This document shows, in pieces, positions 37,464-46,826 of a stretch of 64,000 nt of DNA. Every line of letters begins with the position of its first letter. The stretch's first letter is position 1. The notes beneath the pieces are model-generated. The model had not been told where the DNA came from. It saw nothing but the letters and a program-made list of their open reading frames with translations, and made no database searches. Source of the stretch: Rhodanobacter ginsengisoli (GTDB lineage Bacteria > Pseudomonadota > Gammaproteobacteria > Xanthomonadales > Rhodanobacteraceae); assembly GCF_042657065.1 (NCBI RefSeq), contig NZ_JBHSNF010000001.1:248001-312000 (forward strand). Reading direction: 5' to 3'. The translations under genes were made by a program, and so were the position numbers.

Positions 37464-39113
37464 TCAGCGCGATCGGGGCCAGCCGACCAGGAACGCGAGC
37501 AACCCGGCCACGCCGGCGCAAAGCGACGGCCAGATGCCATGTTCCGGCGCGAGCGTCATCAGCAGGGCCGCACAAACCAGCAGCGCACCGCCCAGCAAAC
37601 CGCAGGCGAGCAGCCGGTGCTGGCGGCGGGCGTTCTCCTGCAGCAGCGCGAGTGCTTGCGGGTCGCTGCGGCTGCGCTGCTCGCCGCGCGCGATCTGGCG
37701 CAGCGCGTCGCGTACCAGTTCGGGGAACTCCGGCGCGTTGTGCAACCACTCCGGCAGCCGCTTGCGCACATCGCGCAGCGTGCGCAGCGGGCTGTAGCGT
37801 TCGCGCAGGATGCGCTTGAGCACGGGATGCGCCACCGCCCAGATGTCGATCTCCGGGTCGAGCATGCGCCCCACGCCCTCGATGTTGAGCAGGGTCTTCT
37901 GCAGCAGGATCAGCTGCGGCTGCAGGGTCAGCTCGAAGCGCCGCGCGGTCTGGAACAGCTTGACCACCAGCTCGGCCAGCGAGATCTGCGACAGCGGCCG
38001 GGTGAAGTACGGTTCGCACACGGTGCGTACGGCCGCTTCCAGCTCGTCCAGCCGCACGTCGGCCGGCATCCAGCCCGCGGCGACGTGCAGCTGCGCGATG
38101 CGCGCGTAGTCGCGTTCGAACAGCGCGATGAAGTTCTGTGCCAGCCAGTACTGGTCGGCCTCGGGCAGCGAGCCCATGATGCCGAAGTCCAGCGCGATGA
38201 AGCGCGGCTCGTCCAGGCGCGCCGGGTCGACCCAGATGTTGCCGGGGTGGGCATCGGCGTGGAAGAAATTGTCGCGGAACACCTGCTCGTAGAACACCCG
38301 CACGCCCTTGGCGGCGAGTGCCTTGCGATCGAGGCCGGCGGCGTCGATCGCGGCGATGTCGTCGCTGCTGATGCCATGCACGCGCTCCAGCGTCAGCACG
38401 CGCTGCGCCGTCAGCTCCCAGTGGACCGCGGGCACGTACAGATCGACGCCGCTGGCGAAATTGCGCTTGAGCAGGCTGGCGCTGGCGCCTTCGCGCTGCA
38501 GGTCCAGCTCGTTCTCCAGCATCTTCTCGACTTCGGCGACCACGTCGAGCGGGCGGATCTTGTCGGCGTTCGGATGCCAGCGCTGGGCCAGCTCGCCGAG
38601 CGAATGCAGCAGCCGTACGTCGCGGGCGATCTGCCCGTCGATGCCCGGGCGCAGCACCTTCACCACCACCTCGCGACCGTCATGCAGGGTGGCGGCATGC
38701 ACCTGGGCGATCGAGGCCGAGGCCAGCGGGGTTTCGTCGAAGTGAGCGTAAAGCCGGTCGGTCGATGCGTTCAGCTCGCGCTCGACGATGGCGCGCGCCT
38801 CGCTGCCAGGGAACGGGGTTACCTCATCCTGCAGCAGGCTCAGCGCCTCGGCGATGTCGAACGGGATCAGGTCGCGCCGGGTCGACAGCACCTGGCCCGC
38901 CTTGACGAAGATCGGGCCCAGTTCGGTCAGCGCCAGGCGCAGCCGTTCGCCGCGCGAAAGCTGCGCCACGTTGGCGCGGGGTCGCGCCAGCAAGGGCCGC
39001 AGCAGTTTCAGCGGGCGGTACAGATGGGTGGCGTCGACCAGTTCGTCGAGCCGCCAGGCCAGCAACACCGACGCGACCCGCAGCAGTCGCGGCACCACCT
39101 TCAGCGGCGTCAC
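37464..39113 (-). CDS. ubiB: ubiquinone biosynthesis protein UbiB (ABC1/ADCK kinase-like)
   Basis: An atypical kinase/ATPase of 549 residues needed for ubiquinone synthesis. Family motifs: KAGQVLSTRRDLIP (the KxGQ motif), the Ala-rich loop ASASIAQVHAA, VVVKVLRPGI with the Lys, then FFHADAHPGNIWV and ALDFGIMG. Two C-terminal hydrophobic helices anchor it in the inner membrane. Its start overlaps the ubiJ stop by four bases, and both serve the same pathway. Confidence 0.96.
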   Translation of the reverse strand: MTPLKVVPRLLRVASVLLAWRLDELVDATHLYRPLKLLRPLLARPRANVAQLSRGERLRLALTELGPIFVKAGQVLSTRRDLIPFDIAEALSLLQDEVTPFPGSEARAIVERELNASTDRLYAHFDETPLASASIAQVHAATLHDGREVVVKVLRPGIDGQIARDVRLLHSLGELAQRWHPNADKIRPLDVVAEVEKMLENELDLQREGASASLLKRNFASGVDLYVPAVHWELTAQRVLTLERVHGISSDDIAAIDAAGLDRKALAAKGVRVFYEQVFRDNFFHADAHPGNIWVDPARLDEPRFIALDFGIMGSLPEADQYWLAQNFIALFERDYARIAQLHVAAGWMPADVRLDELEAAVRTVCEPYFTRPLSQISLAELVVKLFQTARRFELTLQPQLILLQKTLLNIEGVGRMLDPEIDIWAVAHPVLKRILRERYSPLRTLRDVRKRLPEWLHNAPEFPELVRDALRQIARGEQRSRSDPQALALLQENARRQHRLLACGLLGGALLVCAALLMTLAPEHGIWPSLCAGVAGLLAFLVGWPRSR

Positions 39114-39760
39114 GCGGCGTTGCCCTGCAGGCGCCGGGCCAGTCGCTGCACGCGCGATTCCAGCCGCTCGCTGCGCTCGCGCACGCTGTCCACGCCATCG
39201 AGGAAGCCCTCGACCTCGCCCGGCGCCAGCGCGACGCGCGCTTCGTCGCGCAGCCAGTCGGCGCTGTCCTCGGTGAGATGCGCGGCGGTTTCCCGCGCAT
39301 GCGCGAGGCCCTTGCGCACGGCCTTCGCCAGCGGCACGCCCAGCACGTCGCCGAACGTGCGGGCGAACGCCTCCTCGAAATCCGGAGCGAAGCGGCTGGC
39401 CAGCTTTTCCAGTCGACGGGCCAGTTCGGCATCGCCGGCGATCTCCACCTTGCCCGGGGCGATGCCGTCGTCGTCGCGGCGGAACATCATCGCCAGCAGG
39501 CTGCCCGGCGTGGCGGCCACGCGCAGCTGGCTACCCTCGAGCGGCGGCCCGACCTGCAGGCGACCCTCGTCGACGGTCACCGCCAGGGCGATTTCCGGTC
39601 CGCGCAGATGCAGTTGCACGCTGCGGCCGTTCAGTGCGGCCAGCCGCTGCTGCGTATCCGGATCGAGCGACAGGGTGTGGTTAAGCGCGGTTTGCAGGGC
39701 TCGGCCAGCGAGCTTGCGCAGCGGTTGCGGCAACCAGGAGTTGGGAGTGGCGGCGTTCAT
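39110..39760 (-). CDS. ubiJ: ubiquinone biosynthesis accessory factor UbiJ (SCP2 domain)
   Basis: A 216-residue lipid-binding protein with an SCP2 domain over about the first 120 residues and a C-terminal coiled coil (GVDSVRERSERLESRVQRLARR). It is proposed to present lipid intermediates within the Ubi complex together with UbiK, encoded at 24128. In enterobacteria ubiJ likewise lies beside ubiB. Confidence 0.92.
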   Translation of the reverse strand: MNAATPNSWLPQPLRKLAGRALQTALNHTLSLDPDTQQRLAALNGRSVQLHLRGPEIALAVTVDEGRLQVGPPLEGSQLRVAATPGSLLAMMFRRDDDGIAPGKVEIAGDAELARRLEKLASRFAPDFEEAFARTFGDVLGVPLAKAVRKGLAHARETAAHLTEDSADWLRDEARVALAPGEVEGFLDGVDSVRERSERLESRVQRLARRLQGNAA

Positions 39761-39787
39761 CCGGCGATTGTAGCCCGGCCGGCCCGC

Positions 39788-40258
39788 TCAGACCGCCGCG
39801 GCACCGGCGAAATCGAGCTGGCGCCAGGCCTCGTAGACCGCCACCGCGACCGTGTTCGACAGGTTCAGGCTGCGGCTGTCCGGGCACATCGGCAGGCGCA
39901 GGCGCTGCGCCGCGGGTATCGCTGCGAGGACGTCTTCGGGCAGGCCGGCGGTTTCGCAACCGAACAGCAGCGCGTCACCGTCGGCGAACCGCGCATCGAC
40001 ATGGGCGACCGTGCCGCGGGTGGTGAAGGCGAAGACGCGTGGCGTGCCGATCGCATCGAGGCAGCCGGCCAGGTCGTCGTGCACCGCCAGGCGGGCATAT
40101 TCGTGGTAATCCAGTCCCGCGCGCCGCAGCCGGGCGTCGTCGAGTTCGAAACCGAGCGGACGGATCAGGTGCAGCGAGGCGCCGGTGTTCGCGCAAAGGC
40201 GAATCACGTTGCCGGTGTTCGGCGGGATCTCGGGACGGAACAGGATGACATGCAGCAT
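39788..40258 (-). CDS. trmL: tRNA (cytidine/uridine-34 2'-O)-methyltransferase
   Basis: A SPOUT-fold enzyme of 156 residues that methylates the wobble ribose of certain leucine tRNAs. Family motifs: LFRPEIPPNTGNVIRLCANT, LLFGCETAGLP and the knot segment SRSLNLSNTVAVAVYEAWRQ. The ATG at 40258 is used; the open frame runs on far upstream without support. Confidence 0.95.
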   Translation of the reverse strand: MLHVILFRPEIPPNTGNVIRLCANTGASLHLIRPLGFELDDARLRRAGLDYHEYARLAVHDDLAGCLDAIGTPRVFAFTTRGTVAHVDARFADGDALLFGCETAGLPEDVLAAIPAAQRLRLPMCPDSRSLNLSNTVAVAVYEAWRQLDFAGAAAV

Positions 40259-40299
40259 CCGGCCATTATCGCGTGTCCGGGCAACGATGCGGCGGTTGC

Positions 40300-40503
40300 T
40301 CAGCCACCGGCCAGCGGACAGACCACGCCGTCCGGCGGCAGCGCGCAACTGCTGGGGGCGGCCAGCAGGATCGCCGCGACGCTGTTGCTGGCAGCGAAGT
40401 GCGCACCCGACGGCGTGGTCGTCAGCATGGCGCCGAGGATCAGGCCGCAAACCGTCACGCAGGCGAGGAACAGGCCACGCAACATCAATGCTTCGAATTT
40501 CAT
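40300..40503 (-). CDS. small hydrophobic protein of unknown function
   Basis: A 67-residue protein with one N-terminal hydrophobic segment (LFLACVTVCGLILGAML) that could be a membrane anchor or signal peptide. The rest is Ala/Ser/Pro-rich and contains two cysteines. The ATG at 40503 follows a GGAGA Shine-Dalgarno at good distance, which supports it being real. I do not recognise it. The 270 bases upstream contain GC-rich hairpins but no other gene. Confidence 0.5.
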   Translation of the reverse strand: MKFEALMLRGLFLACVTVCGLILGAMLTTTPSGAHFAASNSVAAILLAAPSSCALPPDGVVCPLAGG

Positions 40504-40773
40504 GATCGGGTCTCCATAGGGGTGAAGGGGGCTTCCGCTGCTCAATGGAGCAAGCGCTGTGCCAAGTCCCTGGTGCCCTGCAATCCGTTGATTCGATTAT
40601 TTTTCCTGAAAGTCGCGCGCGACCGGACGCTGTCCGCGGACAGTTGCCCGTGGGCGAGCGGACAACCGGACACGCCGTCCGGAAGAGATGCCTGTCCCTG
40701 CCGCAAGTCATTTGCGGAGCCCGGGCCGGGCCGCTAGCCTGCCCGGACTCATCCGTGAAACAGGAGGTTCACC

Positions 40774-43695
40774 GTGACAAGGAAACCGCTCGCCCTGCTC
40801 GTTGCCGGTCTGCTGGCCCTGACCGGCGGCATGCCGCTGGCCCTCGCTTCTGCCGGGGCCACTGCCCATGCTCCCGCGACGCAACAGATCCCCGATCTCG
40901 CCTACAGCCGCTTCACCCTGCCGAACGGCCTGACCGTGGTGGTCAGCGAGGATCACAAGGCGCCCGTGGTCGCGGTGGCCATGTGGTATCACGTGGGTTC
41001 GGCACGCGAGCCGATCGGCAAGAGCGGCTATGCCCACGTCTTCGAGCATCTGATGTTCGAGCGCTCGGGCCACCACGACGGCAACTACTTCCAGCCGTTC
41101 GAGAAGGTCGGTGCCACCGGCATGAACGGCACCACGGCGAACGACCGCACCAATTATTTCGAGACCGTGCCGACCACCGCGCTGGACATGGCGCTGTGGA
41201 TGGAGTCCGACCGCATGGGCTACCTGCTCGACGGCCTGCGCCAGGACGAGGTGAACCAGCAACGCGGTGTGGTGCAGAACGAGAAGCGGCAGGACGAGAA
41301 CCAGCCCTATGGCTTGCGCGTTCAGGAGAATATCGAGGCCAACACCTATCCGCTGAACCATCCTTACCATCACGACACGATCGGCTCGATGAAGGATCTC
41401 AACGCCGCGTCGATCGACGATTTCAAGACCTGGTTCCGCACCTATTACGGTGCCGCCAACGCCACGCTGGTGATGGTCGGCGACATCACTCCGGCCGAGG
41501 CGCGGGCCAAGGCGCTCAAGTATTTCGGCGAGATTCCGGCCGGGCCGCCGGTAGCGCGACAGCAGCCGTGGGTCTTCCCGCGCGAGGCCTCCACCGAGGG
41601 CAGCATGAGCATGGACGTGCCCCAGGTGCACGTTTACCGCGAATGGAACACGCCGCAGAATGGCACGCCGGCGGATGGTTATCTGAGCCTCGCCGCCACC
41701 GTGCTGGGCAACGGCAAGGCCTCGCGGCTGTATCAGCGCCTGGTCTATCAGGACAAGCTGGCCGACGATGTGTCGGTAAGCCAGAACAGCGGTGAGCTGG
41801 CTTCCCAGTTCGAGCTGGAAGTGGACGTCAAGAAGGGTGTCGATACGGCCAAGGTGGACGCCGCGGTCGCTGATGTCTGGAAAGACTTCCTCGAGAACGG
41901 TCCGACTGCTGACGAACTGGAGCGGGCCAAGACCTCGTTCCGCGGGTACTACGTGCGCCGCATCGAAAAGGTGGGCGGCTTCGGCGGCAAGGCGACCCTG
42001 CTGGCTGCCTCGCAGGTGTATGAAGGCGATCCGGGCGCCTGGCGCAGGGATCTGGCGCAGATGATGGCGGCCACCCCGGCGCAAGTGCGCGATGCGGCGC
42101 GCAAGTGGCTCAGCCGCGGCGACTACACCCTGACGGTGTCGCCGCTGGCCAAGGGCGAGAAAGCCTCCACGGCCGATGTGGCGACCACCGGTGGCCTGGG
42201 CGATGCACCCGGCGCGCCCAAGCCGGTGATGCCGCCGAAGCAGGCCTGGCACACGGTCAAGAGCACGGTCGATCGCAGCACCGGCGTGCCCGACGTCACC
42301 GCTTTCCCCGACCTGAAGTTCCCGGTCCTGCAGCACGCGACTCTCGACAATGGCATCAAGGTGGTGCTGGCCGAGCGTCACGCTGTGCCGCTGGTGCAGA
42401 TGCAGATGCTGTTCGACGCCGGCTACGCTGCCGACCAGGGTCGCAAACTGGGCACCTCCAGCTTCACCATGGCCATGCTCGACGAGGGAACGCAGGATCT
42501 CGATTCGATCCAGATCGCCAAGCAGCGCGAAAGGCTGGGCAGCTACATCATGAGCGGCTGCGGGCTTGACTACTGCGACGCCTCGTTGAACTCGCTGGAG
42601 GACAAGCTGGTGCCGTCGTTGAAGCTGTTTGCCGACATCGTGCGCCACCCGGCCTTCCGCGAAGGCGATATCTGGCGGCTGCGCGGCCAGTGGCTGGCCG
42701 GCATCGCCCAGGAGAAGTCGCAACCCATCAGCATGGCATTGCGCACCTTGCCGCCGTTGCTCTACGGCAAGGGCCACGCCTATGCCATCCCGTTTACCGG
42801 TACGGGCACCGAAGCGTCGATCAAATCGCTGACCGTCAGCGACATGCGCGACTTCGTGGGCGACTTCATCCGCCCGGACAACGCCACGCTGCTGGTGGCC
42901 GGCGATACCACGCTGGCGAAGATCGTGCCGCAGCTCAACGCGGTATTCGGTGACTGGAAGGCACCGGCGGGAAAGATTCCGCACAAGAATATCGCCAAGG
43001 TCGCTTACCCGGGCAAGGCGCGGGTGTACCTGGTGGATCGCCCGGGATCGTTGCAATCGGTGATTCTCGCCGGCGAAGTGGCGCCGTCGACTGAAGCGGA
43101 GAACAACCTCGAAATCGGCACGATGAACGGCGCGTTCGGCGGCACCTTCACCTCGCGCCTGAACATGAACCTGCGCGAGGACAAGCACTGGGCCTATGGC
43201 GCCTTCAGCTTCCTGCAGAACGCGCAAGGGCAGCGCCCGTTCATGCTCTACGCGCCGGTGCAGACCGACAAGACCGCGCCGTCGATCGAGGAGACCCTGA
43301 AGGAGGTCGATGGCGTGATCGGGCCGAAACCGCTGACCGCGGCCGAGATCCAGAAGATCAAGCACAACGACATCCGTGCGATGCCGGGCGAGTACCAGAC
43401 CATCGGGGCAGTACTCGGCGCCATGCAGAACATCACGTTGTACAAGCGGCCGGACGACTATGTGCAGACGCTGAAGTCGCGTATCGAAGGGCAGAGCGAC
43501 AAGGCGGTGCAGGCCGCGGCCGAAGAGGTGATCAGGCCGCAGCAGCTGACCTGGGTGATCGTGGGCGACCTCAGCAAGATCGAGGCGCCGATCCGCGCGC
43601 TGAAGCTCGGCGCCGTGCAGGTGCTCGATGCCGACGGCAAGCCGGTGGTGGCCCACCAGGCGATGCCCGCCGGGGCGGTGAACGCGTCGAAGTGA
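40774..43695 (+). CDS. M16-family zinc metallopeptidase (tandem-domain)
   Basis: A secreted or periplasmic peptidase of 973 residues with a signal peptide (cut near ALASA), made of two M16 halves. The first has the inverted zinc motif HVFEH (H88, E91, H92) and the downstream glutamate in QQRGVVQNEKRQ. The second, from about residue 515, lacks this motif, as is usual. It probably degrades oligopeptides. The GTG at 40774 is chosen for a strong AGGAGG seven bases upstream. Solitary. Confidence 0.94.
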   Translation: MTRKPLALLVAGLLALTGGMPLALASAGATAHAPATQQIPDLAYSRFTLPNGLTVVVSEDHKAPVVAVAMWYHVGSAREPIGKSGYAHVFEHLMFERSGHHDGNYFQPFEKVGATGMNGTTANDRTNYFETVPTTALDMALWMESDRMGYLLDGLRQDEVNQQRGVVQNEKRQDENQPYGLRVQENIEANTYPLNHPYHHDTIGSMKDLNAASIDDFKTWFRTYYGAANATLVMVGDITPAEARAKALKYFGEIPAGPPVARQQPWVFPREASTEGSMSMDVPQVHVYREWNTPQNGTPADGYLSLAATVLGNGKASRLYQRLVYQDKLADDVSVSQNSGELASQFELEVDVKKGVDTAKVDAAVADVWKDFLENGPTADELERAKTSFRGYYVRRIEKVGGFGGKATLLAASQVYEGDPGAWRRDLAQMMAATPAQVRDAARKWLSRGDYTLTVSPLAKGEKASTADVATTGGLGDAPGAPKPVMPPKQAWHTVKSTVDRSTGVPDVTAFPDLKFPVLQHATLDNGIKVVLAERHAVPLVQMQMLFDAGYAADQGRKLGTSSFTMAMLDEGTQDLDSIQIAKQRERLGSYIMSGCGLDYCDASLNSLEDKLVPSLKLFADIVRHPAFREGDIWRLRGQWLAGIAQEKSQPISMALRTLPPLLYGKGHAYAIPFTGTGTEASIKSLTVSDMRDFVGDFIRPDNATLLVAGDTTLAKIVPQLNAVFGDWKAPAGKIPHKNIAKVAYPGKARVYLVDRPGSLQSVILAGEVAPSTEAENNLEIGTMNGAFGGTFTSRLNMNLREDKHWAYGAFSFLQNAQGQRPFMLYAPVQTDKTAPSIEETLKEVDGVIGPKPLTAAEIQKIKHNDIRAMPGEYQTIGAVLGAMQNITLYKRPDDYVQTLKSRIEGQSDKAVQAAAEEVIRPQQLTWVIVGDLSKIEAPIRALKLGAVQVLDADGKPVVAHQAMPAGAVNASK

Positions 43696-43836
43696 ATTCG
43701 TGCGCGGGGTGGGCGAGTTCCGCCACCGCGCGTTTCGGATCCATTGGGGGACGGGTTGCCGTCGCCGCGTTAGGATGGAGGCCGGGTCGGCAACGGCCCG
43801 GCCTCTTTCATCCAAGTCACCGTCGTGGAGTCACCC

Positions 43837-44241
43837 ATGCGCAAGACCCTGTTGTTGCTCGTCCCCGTGCTGCTGCTGAACGCCTGCAGCTGGGGCATCA
43901 CCATGGACGAAGGCGCAAAGAACGTGCGTACCGCCTGGAGCGGCGACGTTTCCGGTTGCCGCCAGCTGGGCAAGGTCACCGTGTCGGTGATGGACCACGT
44001 CGGTCCGGTCGACCGCAACACCATCACCGTGCGCGACGAGCTGGAAGTGCTGGCGCGCAACCAGGCCGCCGAAATGCACGCCGACACGATCAAGCCGCTG
44101 GCCGAGCCGACCGACGGTTCGCAGCCATGGGGCGCCTACCAGTGCGGCACGGCCGGGCTGAAGCCCGGACAGCAGGCCAGGCCGGCAGCCACGACCTCGG
44201 CCGCCGGCAACGCGAAGACTTTCCCGATCAAGGGCGGCTGA
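43837..44241 (+). CDS. DUF4156-like lipoprotein
   Basis: A 134-residue lipoprotein with the lipobox LLNAC (Cys16). The body, with GAKNVRTAWSGDVSGCRQLG and VRDELEVLARNQAAEMHADTI, has the look of DUF4156 proteins. The function is unknown. A GTGGAG Shine-Dalgarno precedes the ATG at 43837. A hairpin terminator follows the gene directly. Confidence 0.85.
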   Translation: MRKTLLLLVPVLLLNACSWGITMDEGAKNVRTAWSGDVSGCRQLGKVTVSVMDHVGPVDRNTITVRDELEVLARNQAAEMHADTIKPLAEPTDGSQPWGAYQCGTAGLKPGQQARPAATTSAAGNAKTFPIKGG

Positions 44242-44260
44242 GTCAGGCCGTTCCGGGTAG

Positions 44261-44289
44261 TCGAAAGGCGCCCGAGTGGCGCCTTTCGA
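44261..44289 (+). terminator. hairpin terminator after the DUF4156 gene
   Basis: A perfect 12-bp stem (TCGAAAGGCGCC and complement) with a five-base loop, 20 bases after the stop. The T run is short, so strength is uncertain. Confidence 0.65.
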
Positions 44290-44447
44290 TTGCGTGATGT
44301 CGCGGATCGCATGGGGGGTCCGCCCCGCGTCCGGCTTGCGCAGGAACTGTCGTCACCGTCCGGCTGGTCGGCGCGCCGGCTTGTGGGGCACACTGAAGAC
44401 AGCGGCGACGGCCTCGCCGGCGGATCCACGGTGAAGGATGGCGCGAC

Positions 44448-45152
44448 ATGGTTTCCAGCAAACTCCCCCAGCAGCATTGCGCGGTCTGCGGCAAGGCATT
44501 CTCGACTGCCCATCTGGTCGCGGCCGAGACGGTGCGCGAGGAGATCGCCGCCGAGATCCTCAAGGCGGTGCCGGACTGGGCGCCCGGCAAGTTCATCTGC
44601 CGCGCCTGCCTCACCGAATTCCGCGGACGCTACGTGCACGCCTTGCTGGCCTCGGAGAAGGGTGAGCTGTCGTCGCTGGAGACCCAGGTGCTGCGCAGCC
44701 TCAAGGAGCACGAGCTGCTGGCCACGGATGTGGACTCCGCGTTCGAGCAGCAGTGGACGTACGGCGAGCGGCTGGCCGACCGGATCGCCGCCTTCGGCGG
44801 CAGCTGGGCGTTCCTGAGCTGGTTCGCGGTCTTCCTGCTGCTGTGGGTGGGGATGAACTCGCTGACGCTGTGGATACGCCCGCTCGATCCGTACCCGTTC
44901 ATCTTCCTCAACCTGATCCTGTCCTGCGTGGCGGCGATCCAGGCGCCGGTGATCATGATGAGCCAGAACCGGCAGGAGGCGAAGGACCGGGTGCGCTCCC
45001 AGCACGACTACCAGATCAACCTGAAAGCAGAGCTGGAGATCCGCCACCTGCACGAGAAGGTCGATCACCTGCTGTCGCACCAGTGGGATCGGCTGGTGGA
45101 GATCCAGGAGCTGCAGCTGCAGTTGCTGGCGGAGCTCGGCGCCAGGAAGTAA
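44448..45152 (+). CDS. DUF1003 membrane protein
   Basis: A 234-residue inner-membrane protein of the DUF1003 family. The N-terminal cytosolic part has two CxxC pairs (HCAVCGKAF and FICRACLTEF) that may bind zinc. The core carries ERLADRIAAFGGSWAFL and two transmembrane helices, the second in the family pattern PYPFIFLNLILSCVAAIQAPVIMMSQNRQ. A C-terminal coiled coil follows. Function is unknown; a link to Mg/divalent-ion handling is sometimes suggested but not shown. Confidence 0.9.
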   Translation: MVSSKLPQQHCAVCGKAFSTAHLVAAETVREEIAAEILKAVPDWAPGKFICRACLTEFRGRYVHALLASEKGELSSLETQVLRSLKEHELLATDVDSAFEQQWTYGERLADRIAAFGGSWAFLSWFAVFLLLWVGMNSLTLWIRPLDPYPFIFLNLILSCVAAIQAPVIMMSQNRQEAKDRVRSQHDYQINLKAELEIRHLHEKVDHLLSHQWDRLVEIQELQLQLLAELGARK

Positions 45153-45168
45153 GGGCCGGGCGCCTGCT

Positions 45169-45720
45169 TCAGGGGGCGGCTTCGGGCCACGCCTGCGGCA
45201 CCTTGCGGATCTTGTCCATCGGATAGCCCAGCGCCTTCACCTTCTCCATCAGCCGGTCGTAGTCGGCCGCCGGGACGCTGGGCGTGCGCGCCATGATCCA
45301 GGTGTAGTCGCGGGCATCGCGGGCGACGATCACCTGGCTGTAGTCCTCCTTCAGCCAGGCCACGATGTACTGCGCCTTGATCGGCCAGAACACCTGCACG
45401 CCCCAGACCGCGTTGCCGCTGTCCGGCTTCACGAAGCCGGTGGAGTGGATGCTCTTGACCGGCTGGTCGAACGAGCCGTCGCGGAAGTGGAACGAGGTGG
45501 CCACCTGGCCATCGGGTGTCAGGCTGTAGGTTTCCAGTGCGTTGTAGGCATGCTTCTCGAAGCGGGTGGGGATGGTGGCGATCACGTACCAGTCGCCCAT
45601 GAAGCGCGGCAGGTCGACATGCGCCACCGGCTTGATCGGCGGCAGGGTGCCGGCGCAGGCACTGGTGGATGCCAGCAGCACGGCGCAGGCCAGCAGCGGA
45701 ATGAGCTTGAGCAGGTTCAT
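45169..45720 (-). CDS. blc: lipocalin (Blc-like outer-membrane lipoprotein)
   Basis: A 183-residue bacterial lipocalin with a lipoprotein signal peptide (STSAC). The lipocalin signature is DLPRFMGDWYVIATIPTRFE; WGVQVFWPIKAQYIV and DYTWIMARTPS follow the family. It should bind lipids or fatty acids at the outer membrane. It is last in the eight-gene operon that starts with the desaturase at 52569, 23 bases from the previous gene, so a lipid-repair role fits. Confidence 0.93.
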   Translation of the reverse strand: MNLLKLIPLLACAVLLASTSACAGTLPPIKPVAHVDLPRFMGDWYVIATIPTRFEKHAYNALETYSLTPDGQVATSFHFRDGSFDQPVKSIHSTGFVKPDSGNAVWGVQVFWPIKAQYIVAWLKEDYSQVIVARDARDYTWIMARTPSVPAADYDRLMEKVKALGYPMDKIRKVPQAWPEAAP

Positions 45721-45743
45721 GGGTTCTCCGTGGATCGTCGGGG

Positions 45744-46826
45744 TCAGGGCCGCACGAAGCGGTAGTGCGCGACCAGCCATTCCTGGCCGTCGGCGTAGCC
45801 GAACAGCTCGGCGCAGGACATCCAGAACATGCGCCAGCGCTGGAACCACAACGGCGCCGATGGGCGGCCATAGGCCTTGGCCAGCACCTCCATCACGCGC
45901 TCGCGGTTCGCGTCCTGGTTGGCCAGCCACTGATTGGCGGTGCGCTGGTAATGCGTGCCGTCGACGTGCCAGCGCCGCTCGATGTTCAGCGCCGACTGGA
46001 ACCACAGCAGGGTGTCGGACGCGGGCATCAGGCCGCCGGTGAAGAAGTGCCGGCCCATCCAGTTGTCGTCGCCGTCGGTCTCGAACGGATACATCGCCGT
46101 CCGGTGCGCGAAGATGTGCACGAACAGCTTGCCGCCGGGGCGCAGCCAGCCGGCGATGCGCCCGAGCAAGGTCGCGTAGTTGCGCATGTGCTCGAACATC
46201 TCGATCGACACGCAGCGGTCGAACCGCGCCGGCTCCAGCGCCAGCTGGTTCACGTCCTCGGTGATCACGCGCACGTTGAACAGGCCGCGCCGGCGGCACT
46301 GCGCCTCGATGTGTTCGCGCTGCTGGTTCGAGTTGGAGACCGCCTTGATCCGCGCGTTCGGATAGCGCTCGGCCATCCACAGGGTCAGCGAACCCCAGCC
46401 GCAGCCCAGCTCCAGGATCGTCTGGCCGTCGGCCAGTTCGGCGCGTTCGCCATACAGCGCCAGCATCGCGTTCTCGGCCTGCTCCAGCGATTCGTCGCCG
46501 CGCGGGTAATAGCAGCTGGAATATTTCAGCCGCCTGCCCAGGCACAGCTGGAAGAACGCCGGCGGCAGTTCGTAGTGCTGCGCATTGGCGGCGTCGGTGT
46601 GGATCGCCACCGGACTGTGCCTGAGCATCTCGATCCGCTCGGCAAAACGCGCGGCCTGCGCATCGAGGCCGCCGGCCTGTTCCTCGCGCAGGCGCTGCGC
46701 GCACAGCCGGCGGATGCCCTGGCGCAGCAGCGCATCGGGAAGGTGGCCGCGCTCGGCCATGCCCAGCAGTCCGGACGCAGGACGCTCCTGCGCCGGTTCG
46801 GTGCCGGCGTTCGCTGCAATGTTCAT
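45744..46826 (-). CDS. CFA-synthase-like SAM methyltransferase
   Basis: A 360-residue methyltransferase of the cyclopropane-fatty-acid-synthase superfamily, lacking the long N-terminal domain of classical Cfa. The SAM motif is ILELGCGWGSLTLWMAER, with SNSNQQREHIE and IEMFEHMRNYATLL after. It probably methylates unsaturated acyl chains in membrane lipids. With the other Cfa-type gene (48153-49439) and the desaturase in the same operon, it could take part in methylated or furan fatty acid synthesis, which is inferred from RpoE-ChrR regulons elsewhere. Its start overlaps the DUF1295 stop by four bases. Confidence 0.88.
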   Translation of the reverse strand: MNIAANAGTEPAQERPASGLLGMAERGHLPDALLRQGIRRLCAQRLREEQAGGLDAQAARFAERIEMLRHSPVAIHTDAANAQHYELPPAFFQLCLGRRLKYSSCYYPRGDESLEQAENAMLALYGERAELADGQTILELGCGWGSLTLWMAERYPNARIKAVSNSNQQREHIEAQCRRRGLFNVRVITEDVNQLALEPARFDRCVSIEMFEHMRNYATLLGRIAGWLRPGGKLFVHIFAHRTAMYPFETDGDDNWMGRHFFTGGLMPASDTLLWFQSALNIERRWHVDGTHYQRTANQWLANQDANRERVMEVLAKAYGRPSAPLWFQRWRMFWMSCAELFGYADGQEWLVAHYRFVRP